From: Conidiobolus incongruus B7586
Taxonomy: Eukaryota; Entomophthoromycota; Entomophthoromycetes; Entomophthorales; Conidiobolaceae
Length of the DNA stretch: 10,300 nucleotides
Direction: 5' to 3'
Assembly: GCA_000697335.1 (NCBI GenBank)
Contig: JNEM01014883.1
Coordinates: forward strand, 1-10,300
Position 1 is the first letter of the stretch. Each line of letters starts with the position of its first letter. Under the pieces are notes generated by a model. That model saw only the letters and a program-made list of their open reading frames with translations, searched no databases and was not told where the DNA came from. Of the stretch, positions 1 to 8,492 are shown piece after piece. A program made the translations under genes and the position numbers.

Positions 1-12
1 TTATTATAAATA

Positions 13-26
13 ATATATATATATAT
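13..26. repeat. (AT)n microsatellite
   Basis: Seven uninterrupted AT dinucleotides. Confidence 0.8.
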
Positions 27-426
27 CTTAAAAACAATATTAAAACCAATTGGATATATTGAATATAATAAAAAACATAAAGTAATAAAAACAAAATGAT
101 TTTGAAACTTCATGTAATATCTTAATATAGTAATTAAAGTCAAAATAAATAACAAATAGTAACAATAGTAATAATTAATAAGGTTAATTTCAATTTTTTA
201 ATAATAATGAAAAATTAGGAAAAAATAATGAAATTAAAGAAAAAAGGAACACTATTTATCCATCAAATTAAGTTACTATTTCAAATATTATAAAATTTGA
301 GTTATATATATTAAAACGATAATACAAATTAATACAAATTTATTGATAAATTAATCTTTTTGAATATATTTAATTCTCAATATATTAAAGAATGAATAAA
401 ACTCAAAATTATTTCAATTTGAATAA

Positions 427-455
427 AATTTTACCTTACAGTACTAGGTAAAATT
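427..455. repeat. Inverted repeat / potential hairpin
   Basis: AATTTTACCT at 427-436 and AGGTAAAATT at 446-455 are perfect 10-bp inverted arms around a 9-nt loop. The loop contains the small palindrome AGTACT. No T-run or adjacent gene gives it an obvious role. Confidence 0.6.
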
Positions 456-1099
456 AAAAAATAAAGACAATATATATTGAGTTGTGAAACAAAGGATGAA
501 GCAATAATTATATGCAATATATCATTCGAAATATATATTTTAATAAATCTATAGATATATGAATTATTAGAATAAAACAATTTTGATACTGGTTATTTAA
601 AAACATATCAATTTAATTCGAAATACCAAGGTGAAACTGGATATATAAGCCAAATCCATTGTCTTATGCAGAAATTAAGGTAGGTATGAATATGAATAAA
701 ATATTATTAGAAAAATAAAATCAATGAATTTGATTTAAATATAAAATATTTAATGTAATCATATTACAATTAACTAAAATTGATAATCAAAATACAAACC
801 ATATAATACCGAGTAAAACTATTTATTATTATATCTACACCATGACCTTATATTAATCTTGTTAATTATATAATATGATGAATTTTTCACCATATCAGAC
901 TTTATTAATATTATAACGCTTCAATTCGTTTGATTTTTTCTAATTTTTATTAAGGTTTGATTTAATGTAAAAATTAAATGAAACTCAAATCAATATTAAA
1001 ATTAATATGCTTTATATTAAGAATATCATGTGTATTAATGCCAAATTTATTTATTAAAAACTATATTTTATTTTTCAGTATAATGAATAAATTCATGAC

Positions 1100-1102
<3 letters not shown>

Positions 1103-1128
<26 letters not shown>
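1103..1128. repeat. (AT)13 microsatellite
   Basis: Thirteen uninterrupted AT dinucleotides, the longest simple repeat in the window. Confidence 0.9.
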
Positions 1129-1130
<2 letters not shown>

Positions 1131-1612
1131 TTTTAAATTTTTCACGATTAAAATAACTATATTTGATATTTTTAATAAAATAAATTGGTTATTTTTATAA
1201 TTTCAGTTCAAATTTTTGATATCATTTTAAAATAATAATTTATAAATATATTTTATTAGTTTTCTTGAAAAAAGTGTTTAAAACCAATTATATTGTTTCA
1301 TATATTATAGTACAAAATCTATAATATTGACAAATTAATTTATTCAGTTTGACAAAAAAATTAAATATAAAATTACTATTATTGAATATTATAACCTAAA
1401 ATTAAATTCAGTACTTTATTATTTAATAGGATTATATTTATTCAATATATCATACCATTTCTTAATAATGATTAAGATGAAAAATAAATATTTAAATTAG
1501 AATTTTACATATGATTTTATATGGATATCAACATTTATTGTGATCATAGTTAAAGTGAGATAAGTGAAATGATGAACCAATTGATGTAGATGAGTGTGAA
1601 TGATGTATCGTT

Positions 1613-1632
1613 TATTGAGATCTATCTCAATA
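1613..1632. repeat. 20-bp near-perfect palindrome
   Basis: TATTGAGAT (1613-1621) and ATCTCAATA (1624-1632) are perfect 9-bp arms separated by the dinucleotide CT. It sits in a slightly G+C-richer patch. It could be a protein-binding site or a remnant of an element end, but no function can be assigned. Confidence 0.6.
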
Positions 1633-2043
1633 TATTGTATACGAAGGTTGTGAAGCCTTATGTTTCTCTTCATGTAAATATTTGCACAGTAACAGTATTG
1701 TAACACTATTTGTGAGTAAATATAGCCGAGTAGTGACAAAAATACATGTAATGGTTTAACAGACAGGCCGACCACAATAATATCAAATTTTATAAAATCT
1801 TGGTGATTAGATTATTGTTATTACAAATATAATATATAATAGTTAATCTTTTCCTTTTATAATTTAATATTTTAAGAGCTATTTTATAAAAAACTCTCTG
1901 ACAAAATTTTTTTTCATTATTTCAGGAATATTATTATCAAGAGTTACCTTAAAAGAATTTTAATATATAATTTTTTGGGCCATGACAAATACATTGATAG
2001 TAATATGAAATAGTTTGATTTTTTATATTAACTTTTTCATTTA

Positions 2044-2068
2044 ATATATATATATATATATATATATA
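2044..2068. repeat. (AT)n microsatellite
   Basis: A 25-nt uninterrupted alternating AT run. Confidence 0.9.
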
Positions 2069-2742
2069 ATTATTTGATATTTAGATCGATTTCTATTAAT
2101 TGATTTAATTCAAAATATTTAAAAATAATAGATATTATAATAAATATATGATAGTTTTTAATATTATTATTAACTTTGAAAATATCATTGATAAGCTCAA
2201 GAAGTGATCCTTGGGAGTGAATCAACCTAATATAATCCTACTTGAAGGGTTTAAATGGGTATAAATTTAATATTTGAATTTTTTCACTTTTTAATTTAAT
2301 AACCTAATGAAATATTATTTAAATATAATCATTTAATTTTTAAATGCCTTCATATGTTTCAAAGAATTATATATAAGAATATGAGAAATCAAAAAGAATT
2401 TAAAGCTTTATCAATAGTTGAACTGTGCATTTAAAAATACGAATATCAAATAAAACGCAAGTGAAACTAAAATTTCATTTTTTCAATCAATTATAAAAAT
2501 TAATTTGAGTGAGTTTTAAGTTTTGCAATAAAAATTAATGTAATTTAAAGCAGTATATACGACATCAATTTAATACATAATTTAAACAAATTTAACTGAA
2601 ACCAAAGGTGCAAACATATGGAGTTATTACTGTATTGGCTATTATTATAAATTTTTCCATTGAAAGTTACACTGATTTTCATTAGAAATATTAAACAAAA
2701 AAATAAAAATATTGAAGCCATTATAAATTTTAATAACTGTAC

Positions 2743-2748
2743 TTTATT
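2743..2748 (-). promoter_or_regulatory. Candidate polyadenylation signal of the repeat-protein gene
   Basis: Read on the minus strand this is AATAAA, about 137 nt after the stop codon at 2885-2887. If it is used, the 3' UTR contains the inverted-repeat arm at 2836-2855. AATAAA occurs often by chance in such AT-rich DNA, so this is only a candidate. Confidence 0.35.
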
Positions 2749-2835
2749 TGATGAAAAAAAATATTATATTATAAACTTCAAAAATATAATGAATATATGT
2801 ATCGATTAATTGCTGGTATAAATGCGAAGAGAAGG

Positions 2836-2855
2836 TACTTTTGATAGATCGTTTA
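2836..2855. repeat. Left arm of 20-bp perfect inverted repeat (3' UTR side)
   Basis: This is the exact reverse complement of 4758-4777, with no mismatch over 20 bp. The two arms bracket the repeat-protein gene. This arm lies 30 nt beyond its stop codon and so probably within the 3' UTR. The core TGATAGATCG includes a GATA-type site (TGATAG). An 11-bp word just outside this arm (2820-2830, AAATGCGAAGA) recurs with one mismatch, in direct orientation, at 4740-4750. Confidence 0.9.
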
Positions 2856-2884
2856 GAAAGATTATTGTAAATAGTCAAAGTTAA

Positions 2885-4717
2885 TTAGTAATCCCAATTG
2901 GGTCCATACGACTTTTCACGGTAACCCCCAGGGCCGTATGGTTTATAACCACCTCCATAAGACTTTACATTGTAGCCACCTTCATCATAGGGCTTGTTCC
3001 AAGGTCCATGGCCGTAGTCTTTATCACCATAACCACCATAGCCCCCATGGTCAGAATAGCTCTTAGTAGGATATCCTCTTCTGCGGTAAGAGTATGACTT
3101 TTCACGATATGGCTTGTTGCCACCATATGGTTTTTCGTAGCCTCCTTCTTCATAGGGCTTTTCGTAACCTCCATTACCATATTCCTTCTCACGGTATGGC
3201 TTGTTACCACCATATGGCTTTTCATAGCCTCCTTCTTCATAAGGCTTTTCGTAGCCTCCATTGCCATATTCCTTTTCACGATATGGCTTGTTGCCACCAT
3301 ATGGCTTTTCGTAACCTCCTTCTTCATAAGGCTTTTCGTAGCCTCCATTACCATATTCCTTTTCGCGGTATGGTTTGTTGCCACCGTATGGCTTTTCGTA
3401 ACCTCCTTCTTCGTAAGGTCTTTCGTAGCCTCCATTGCCATATTCCTTTTCACGATATGGCTTGTTGCCACCATATGGCTTTTCGTAGCCTCCTTCTTCA
3501 TAGGGTTTTTCATAACCTCCATTACCGTACTCCTTCTCGCGATATGGCTTGTTACCTCCATATGGTTTTTCGTAGCCTCCTTCTTCATAAGGTCTTTCGT
3601 AACCTCCATTACCATATTCCTTTTCACGATATGGCTTGTTACCTCCATATGGTTTTTCATAGCCTCCTTCTTCATAAGGTCTTTCGTAACCTCCATTACT
3701 ATATTCTTTTTCACGGTATGGCTTTTCATAGCCACCTTCTTCATAAGGCTTTTCGTAACCTCCATTACCATATTCCTTTTCGCGGTATGGTTTGTTGCCA
3801 CTATATGGTTTGTTTCCATAGTTCTTTTCATTATATTCTTTATCATAGCCATTATCATAATCTTTATCACCACCATAACCATTGTCATTGTATTCTTTGG
3901 TAGGATAATAGCCTCTGCGGTAGAAATTGCCTCCACCATAGAAACCTCCTGGAGCAAAACCTCCAAACCATTGACGACGATAGTATCTACCTCCGTTGTC
4001 ATAATCCTTGTAATGACCAGGACCATATCCACCACGACCGCCATAGCCTCCATGGCCGCCATAGCCGCTGTCACCATAACCTCCATAACCACCACCGTAA
4101 GACTTGCCACCGTAACCTCCACGGCTACCATAACCATTGTCGCCATAACCTCCATAACCACCACCATAAGACTTACCACCATAGCCGCCACGTCCACCAT
4201 AGCCATGGTCATCATAACCTCCATAACCATGATCGTCGTAGCCACCATAACCATGATTATCATAGCCTCCGTAGCCACCACCACCATAGCTCTTTCCACC
4301 ATAACCGCCACGTCCGCCATAGCCATAATCGTCATAACCTCCATAGCTCTTACCACGATGGCCACCGTATCCGTCATCGTAGCCACCATCGTAGCCATCA
4401 TCACCATAGTCATCATCGCCATAGTCGTCACCACCATAATCGTCTTCCTTGTAATCATCTTCTTTATAGTTGTCTTCATCGCCAGAGGCTTCAACTTTTT
4501 CATCTTCAGCTGGCTTTGTAGAAGCAGCCTTTACAACATTATTTTTGCCAGCAGCAGTTAATTTGTCCAGCTTGGAAGCAGGAGCATCGGGAGATCCAGC
4601 AGCCCCAACGGCACCACCACCCAAAGCTCCGGTGACAGATTTGACAAGTCCTTCAACGGGATTTTCTCCAGAGACTAGGGAGAGAGCAAGCAATGAGAAA
4701 ATTAATTTAGATTGCAT
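2885..4717 (-). CDS. Secreted Tyr/Gly-rich repeat protein with KPY tandem units (possible adhesive or wall/matrix protein)
   Basis: A 610-residue intronless reading frame. I chose the ATG at 4717-4715 because it opens directly into a signal peptide: K4, then the hydrophobic stretch LIFSLLALSLV, with likely cleavage after S16-G17. The frame stays open upstream only to a TTG. Layout: residues 18-77, an Ala/Gly/Lys-rich segment; 78-116, an acidic block of DDY repeats; 117-235, GYGG repeats with several GKSYGG motifs; 236-307, a linker containing YRRGYYPTK (266-274); 308-533, eight tandem units with consensus NKPYREKEYGNGG followed by YEKPYEEGGYEKPYGG; 534-610, a tail with YRRRGYPTK (544-552), more KSYGG/NKPY motifs and C-terminal GPNWDY. 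No transmembrane segment, GPI signal, catalytic motif or cysteine is visible. Export is well supported. A structural, adhesive or matrix role is inferred only from composition (Tyr beside Lys, periodic Tyr, Gly-rich). I recognise no named family. G+C is far above the flanks. Confidence 0.88.
   Translation of the reverse strand: MQSKLIFSLLALSLVSGENPVEGLVKSVTGALGGGAVGAAGSPDAPASKLDKLTAAGKNNVVKAASTKPAEDEKVEASGDEDNYKEDDYKEDDYGGDDYGDDDYGDDGYDGGYDDGYGGHRGKSYGGYDDYGYGGRGGYGGKSYGGGGYGGYDNHGYGGYDDHGYGGYDDHGYGGRGGYGGKSYGGGYGGYGDNGYGSRGGYGGKSYGGGYGGYGDSGYGGHGGYGGRGGYGPGHYKDYDNGGRYYRRQWFGGFAPGGFYGGGNFYRRGYYPTKEYNDNGYGGDKDYDNGYDKEYNEKNYGNKPYSGNKPYREKEYGNGGYEKPYEEGGYEKPYREKEYSNGGYERPYEEGGYEKPYGGNKPYREKEYGNGGYERPYEEGGYEKPYGGNKPYREKEYGNGGYEKPYEEGGYEKPYGGNKPYREKEYGNGGYERPYEEGGYEKPYGGNKPYREKEYGNGGYEKPYEEGGYEKPYGGNKPYREKEYGNGGYEKPYEEGGYEKPYGGNKPYREKEYGNGGYEKPYEEGGYEKPYGGNKPYREKSYSYRRRGYPTKSYSDHGGYGGYGDKDYGHGPWNKPYDEGGYNVKSYGGGYKPYGPGGYREKSYGPNWDY
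3119..3796 (-). repeat. Coding tandem array, eight units (six of 87 bp, then 75 and 81 bp)
   Basis: The array encodes residues 308-533. Reading along the protein, the first unit has 27 residues and the second 25, the junction between them lacking GG-NKPY. Six full 29-residue units follow, and then a partial NKPYREK. Differences are few: EKPYEE versus ERPYEE in units 2, 3 and 5, one YSNGG in unit 2, and silent changes such as GCCACC versus ACCTCC (plus strand) at the Gly-Gly junction. Each full unit has six Tyr at spacings of 4 to 6 and about five basic and six acidic residues. Near-identity of neighbours points to recent tandem duplication or ongoing homogenisation. Confidence 0.93.
4013..4369 (-). 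repeat. Coding GYGG / GKSYGG low-complexity repeats
   Basis: Encodes residues 117-235, an imperfect repeat of GYGG, YDDHGYGG and RGGYGGKSYGG. KSY occurs at residues 123, 142, 182 and 205. The block ends in a degenerate copy (GGYGGRGGYGPG). Unlike the 3119-3796 array there is no strict period, so this block looks older or less constrained. Confidence 0.85.
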
Positions 4718-4757
4718 TTTTTTAGTTTTCAAAAATATCAAATGCGGAGAAAAACAA

Positions 4758-4777
4758 TAAACGATCTATCAAAAGTA
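4758..4777. repeat. Right arm of 20-bp perfect inverted repeat (5' UTR side)
   Basis: Perfect reverse complement of 2836-2855. It ends about 40 nt upstream of the ATG and lies downstream of the predicted TATA box, so it should be transcribed into the 5' UTR close to the cap. In the mRNA the two arms could pair over 20 bp and bring the 5' and 3' ends together. No matching short duplication flanks the pair, which argues against simple transposon termini. Confidence 0.9.
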
Positions 4778-4811
4778 AAGTACGAATTGGTCAATGAGCC
4801 AGCTTCAAGCA

Positions 4812-4818
4812 TTATATA
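4812..4818 (-). promoter_or_regulatory. TATA box of the repeat-protein gene
   Basis: On the minus strand the sequence reads CCAATATATAATGC, a good TATA element about 95 nt before the ATG. Transcription would start near 4785-4790, giving a 5' UTR of about 70 nt. The surrounding DNA is clearly less AT-rich than the flanks, as expected for a functional promoter. Confidence 0.6.
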
Positions 4819-4980
4819 TTGGAAAGTAAAGTGATGGGGTAAAGGGGTACCAAATAGGAGTTAGCACATTTGTTTCAACTGAGTATAGATGGTTTGGCGA
4901 TTCTTCATTAAGGAGCATGGGGTCGATTTCGAATTCAGAATTATTTAAGTGTCTCCTAATATTAGACATCAGTGATTGGG

Positions 4981-5020
4981 CCAATTGCACTCACTCAATC
5001 TGCGTGGTTGATGCAATTGG
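4981..5020. promoter_or_regulatory. Inverted CCAATTGCA / TGCAATTGG pair
   Basis: Perfect 9-bp arms at 4981-4989 and 5012-5020 are separated by 22 nt, and each contains the CAATTG palindrome (E-box form CANNTG) fused to a CCAAT box. They lie about 260-300 bp upstream of the minus-strand start codon. The symmetry and roughly three-turn spacing suggest a dimeric activator or repressor site. This is inference. Confidence 0.45.
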
Positions 5021-5271
5021 ACAAAACCCATTTGTTGATGTTCACTTCTCCTCATGGGTCAATCACTTAAGCTCATTCAATTGGCAATATACTTTCTAAC
5101 ATTTTCTAATCACAACTCTCCGCTCATTTGAATCTAAGAAAAACTCAAACTCCGTTCGTTTAAGCCAAAACTATCATGTCACTAACCTAAAATGTACGAA
5201 TTAAACTAAATTCAAAAGGAAATGGGGACAATCTTTATCAAATATAGCTTCCCCAATAAATAAATTAGCAA

Positions 5272-5287
5272 AAAAAAACGTTTTTTT
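5272..5287. repeat. A7-CG-T7 palindrome
   Basis: A run of A, the dinucleotide CG and a run of T form a perfect 16-bp palindrome. A-tract/T-tract pairs commonly exclude nucleosomes in yeasts, so it could mark the outer edge of the minus-strand promoter. Chance is also possible. Confidence 0.4.
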
Positions 5288-5369
5288 AACCCCATAAATT
5301 TCCAATGATTTTAAAGATATTGATAATTAATATTTATTTATAATTGCATGATAGATAAATATATAAAAA

Positions 5370-5413
5370 TAAAGGAGTAATAAAAACACAAAACACTCAA
5401 ATTCACTCCTTTA
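5370..5413. repeat. 9-bp inverted repeat
   Basis: TAAAGGAGT (5370-5378) and ACTCCTTTA (5405-5413) match perfectly around a 26-nt AC-rich loop. There is no associated gene or T-run to support a terminator. Confidence 0.45.
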
Positions 5414-6910
5414 AATTACTAAGAATTGCAATTTATTGATTAAATTTAATATTATTTATAAAAAAAATTCAATTAAAGTTAAAATTTGTTTATAATTTGC
5501 AATAATATTAAATGTGAAAAAGATTTAATTGAATATTAATTAATATAATAATCAAATTAAATAAAATAGAAATCTATCAAATATAACATTAAGTTAAATT
5601 GAATATTTTATAAATTATCAGAGTTTGATAAATGTCTCTCCCCCTAATTTAAATTAGTTAAAGACTATCCAATTTCCATTATATTTCTAATTTATTTCAT
5701 CTAATCTAAATTGATTTGGCGAATTTTCAATTTTTAGTCTCATGAACCTTTTGGGACATATATTATATTATGGTTAATTTTACTATTTCTCTATATGTTA
5801 TTCAATTATAATGATATTATTATGTTTAGTTTTTACTTAAATCTAAATTATATAATATTGAATTTCTATTAATAAATATATAATTTTTTATTAAAATTAT
5901 AAATTTTATTAATATTTTTCACAGCTTAAATAATATTTCAATATTAAATACTGGCTAAACAGTTAATTTAACATTTTATTAGAAACAAAAACCAATAATT
6001 GTCTAATAATAAATCCATTTATGATATTATATTAATGTTTATAATTAGTGTTATTGTAAATTATTATTAATATATTCAATATTTTTAAAAATGGACATAC
6101 TAATTCATTATTATTTGATTATATTCCATTTCAGAGTATTTGATTAATTCAAATTAATTTTATATTTGATATTCGATTTTTTTTGATTTTTTACTAATTA
6201 AATTATATATCTAATATTTTTGAATTTTAGAATGGAGATGATATGATGTACATAATATGATTTCATAACTAGTAATCATATAAAATATGATATTGAATTA
6301 TTTCATATATTATTAATATTGTAATCCAATAGATTTTATTATAGTAATTTTATAGAATTTTTTGTTAGTTTTTTGAAATTTTTCATCTATTCTTAAAACA
6401 TCCAAAAGCATATAATATTGAATATAAAATTATACAATGTAAATATATCTTCATCTAATATAATAATATTTGATATTTTTTCAACTAAAAGATTTAGGAA
6501 TAAATTGAAATAATGAGCATATTTAGTTAATTTGATTTATTTGTCAGTTGAATATATATCCTCAATAAATAATTTTTACGATTATCAAGATCGGATGTAC
6601 TTGATTGAACGAAGATAGGTCTAGCTAAAATATATAATTAGAACATTCATTTAACATAGTTTTAATATAATCAATGTTTATCCAACTGATCTTCATTTTA
6701 TTGGCAGATAATTCATTATCAATATTGATATAGTTATATACATTGAATAATTTAAATTGAAATTTCTACAACTAATCTACTATTAATCAATTATATAATT
6801 CGTTAAATATTTATTAATATATGAAGATTGACTTAAAAAGGATTTAAAGGTTGGAATGGAACAATTATTCTTCCCATTTCACTTAAAAAAAATTACCAAA
6901 TATTTCTCAT

Positions 6911-6980
6911 GTGGATCAATGCAAGGACCATTATGACCTCTCTTCCCACGTGAGGATTGGGGTGCAAATGGTTATTGGTT
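6911..6980. other. G+C-richer island with CACGTG and two CCAAT boxes
   Basis: About 47% G+C by hand count, in a desert of under 20%. It includes the E-box palindrome CACGTG (6947-6952) and ATTGG at 6956 and 6974. The composition and motif set resemble the promoter of the repeat-protein gene, yet no convincing coding frame follows on either strand. It could be a promoter of a non-coding RNA, a distal regulatory element, or a remnant of a decayed gene or insertion. Confidence 0.35.
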
Positions 6981-7152
6981 CAAGGTTAATTGAATGAGAA
7001 AATGAGTCTTGTTTTGATTTCAGGGACTTGGAACTTTAGTTCTCAATTGTCTTTTAAATTGCAATAATAATAATACATTTCTAATCTATTCGATTGAATT
7101 TTAATATTATATTTGTTAATTCGAAATGGTCCAAAGTATGCTATTATAAATG

Positions 7153-7171
7153 ATATATATATATATATATA
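7153..7171. repeat. (AT)n microsatellite
   Basis: A 19-nt uninterrupted alternating AT run. Confidence 0.85.
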
Positions 7172-8262
7172 ATTTATTAAGTTACTATTTTCAGTAATAA
7201 ATTGCAAAACTCATGTTTATGTATTAGTAAAGTTGTAATATTTAGTGATTCATTTTATAAATTTTATTCTTTTCACTCTTAGAGATTTTACTAATTAATC
7301 AACTATATAATTCTAATCAGTTAAAAGTATTTATTGTGACAATATACATAAGTCTATATGTGATAAACATAACAAACATTATTAATAAATTAATCATATT
7401 TTAATCAAAATGCCTCATAATCTAAAATATATTTCAATACATTGGAAATATCAATTCAATTCATTATCAGCTATTATGAATGTTTCATTAATATCCCAAT
7501 CCTTATAGACAGCTTAAAAGAAATATCGATTGTTTGTGAATTAAGTGTTATTTAGTATTATATAGATTTTTAATAATCCTTTATACATTGTAGATACAGC
7601 TATAGATTGGTTGTGTTTTTTATAAATTGATATAAAAACTTTAATAAATATTCAAATACATAGTATCTCTTATCAAACTTGAAACATTAATGAAATCTGA
7701 TAATCGTTATAATTCAATATTAATTTTTTATTGAAAAATGATTTATTCCAAAGAATATATATTTAATATATCTTAAAGGTATAATTGATACTAATCGAAA
7801 ATTAAAAAATATAGATAACACAAATTTGGGATAACAAATTTTTTGCTTTAATTAATTCAAATTTAGTTACACTGGTTTTAAAAAATTTAATTTGAAAATA
7901 TAAAGCGTTCCTGATGTATTTATCTAATATCATACTATATAACTTATTTAGATACATTTTATTAAATGTATTAATTTCTGTTATTATTATTATATTTAGA
8001 ACAAAAGATCAATGTTAAATCGCTGAAAATTTTCTTTTTATTATCCACTCTTTTAATAAATTAGTGCGAAACAATAAATTATCAATTTATTACATTTTAT
8101 TAATTACTATAATATTAAAATTAAACAAATAGTTAGCATAATATATATTAATTACTGATTAATATAATTGAATATTTTTCAATAATAATTAATCTATTAA
8201 ATTTAAAATTGATATTTGATGAATAATTAATAAAATTAAAATCCTATCATATATCATAATTG

Positions 8263-8384
8263 ATTGGTTATGATACTAATATAAATGGAATAAATTAAAA
8301 TTTATTTTATTGGTTAATAAAATTTAGAAAATTGGTGTAAGGAGAAATTAGGGATTTAAAAATATTTGATACAACACCAATTGG
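8263..8384 (+). promoter_or_regulatory. CCAAT cluster upstream of the deaminase gene
   Basis: ATTGG/CCAAT occurs at 8263, 8310, 8331, 8377 and 8380, the last two forming the palindrome CCAATTGG (8377-8384). The cluster ends about 190 bp before the ATG. Five pentamers in 122 bp is high for this composition and mirrors the promoter of the minus-strand gene. Confidence 0.4.
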
Positions 8385-8492
8385 AATATTCACTCAATAA
8401 AATCTATTTTTTCTTTTACAGAAATTAATAATTGTTATTTAATAAGCTGTTCAAATGGTTTTCCCATAATATGGTATATGATGGGTATGGAT

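Larger units (their letters stand above)
1..2742. other. AT-rich intergenic region, no supported gene
   Basis: Extremely AT-rich DNA dense in stops in all frames. I see no tRNA, rRNA or transposon structure. It holds three (AT)n runs, one hairpin and one palindrome, listed separately. The longest open stretch is on the minus strand at about 1497-1790. It lacks an ATG near its start, resembles no family I know, and has a length expected by chance in this much sequence. Slightly G+C-richer patches lie at about 625-690, 1540-1775 and 2190-2260. They may be decayed gene or element remains, but nothing identifies them. Confidence 0.6.
4786..5084 (-). promoter_or_regulatory. Promoter region with six CCAAT pentamers
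   Basis: CCAAT or its complement ATTGG occurs at 4786, 4818, 4975, 4981, 5016 and 5080, more than expected for about 300 bp of this composition. CCAAT boxes are bound by the NF-Y/HAP complex in animals and fungi. Their position upstream of the TATA box suggests the core promoter of the minus-strand gene. Open frames across this stretch are short and resemble no protein. Confidence 0.5.
5100..8262. other. AT-rich gene desert
   Basis: About 3.1 kb of mostly more than 80% A+T, with no open frame worth reporting and no recognisable RNA gene or transposon. It contains small inverted repeats near 5272 and 5370, an (AT)n run at 7153-7171 and a single G+C-richer island around 6911-6980. This region separates the divergent promoters of the two genes. 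Confidence 0.6.

Noticed and set aside
321-340. Direct repeat of AATACAAATT, two copies
   Set aside because: Low-complexity AT-rich duplication without context.
579-680. Possible exon on the plus strand ending in AAG-GTAGGT, a donor-like sequence
   Set aside because: About 34 open codons with no matching acceptor, no partner exon and no recognisable protein similarity; chance is sufficient.
1497-1790. About 95-codon open stretch on the minus strand with a hydrophobic start
   Set aside because: No ATG near its beginning, no recognised motif, no splice sites that connect it to another exon, and a length expected by chance in 10 kb of such sequence.
3094-3903. 269-residue open frame on the plus strand across the array
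   Set aside because: Antisense reading of the 87-bp units. The unit length is a multiple of three, so one stop-free antisense unit makes the whole array open.
2965-4503. Long open frame on the minus strand, rich in Met, Thr and Val
   Set aside because: It is the shifted reading of the repeat-protein gene; repetitive GGT/TAT codons avoid stops in other frames.
3971-4760. Two plus-strand open frames antisense to the N-terminal half of the repeat protein
   Set aside because: Low-complexity mirror readings of GYGG/DDY and signal-peptide codons, with no independent support.
2836-4777. The inverted repeat as terminal repeats of a DNA transposon carrying the gene
   Set aside because: No target-site duplication is visible outside the arms and no transposase is present; placement inside both UTRs fits an mRNA or regulatory role at least as well.
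4805-5099. Two roughly 60-residue open frames, one on each strand, in the promoter region
   Set aside because: Short and family-less, and the region is better explained as a promoter with TATA and CCAAT elements.
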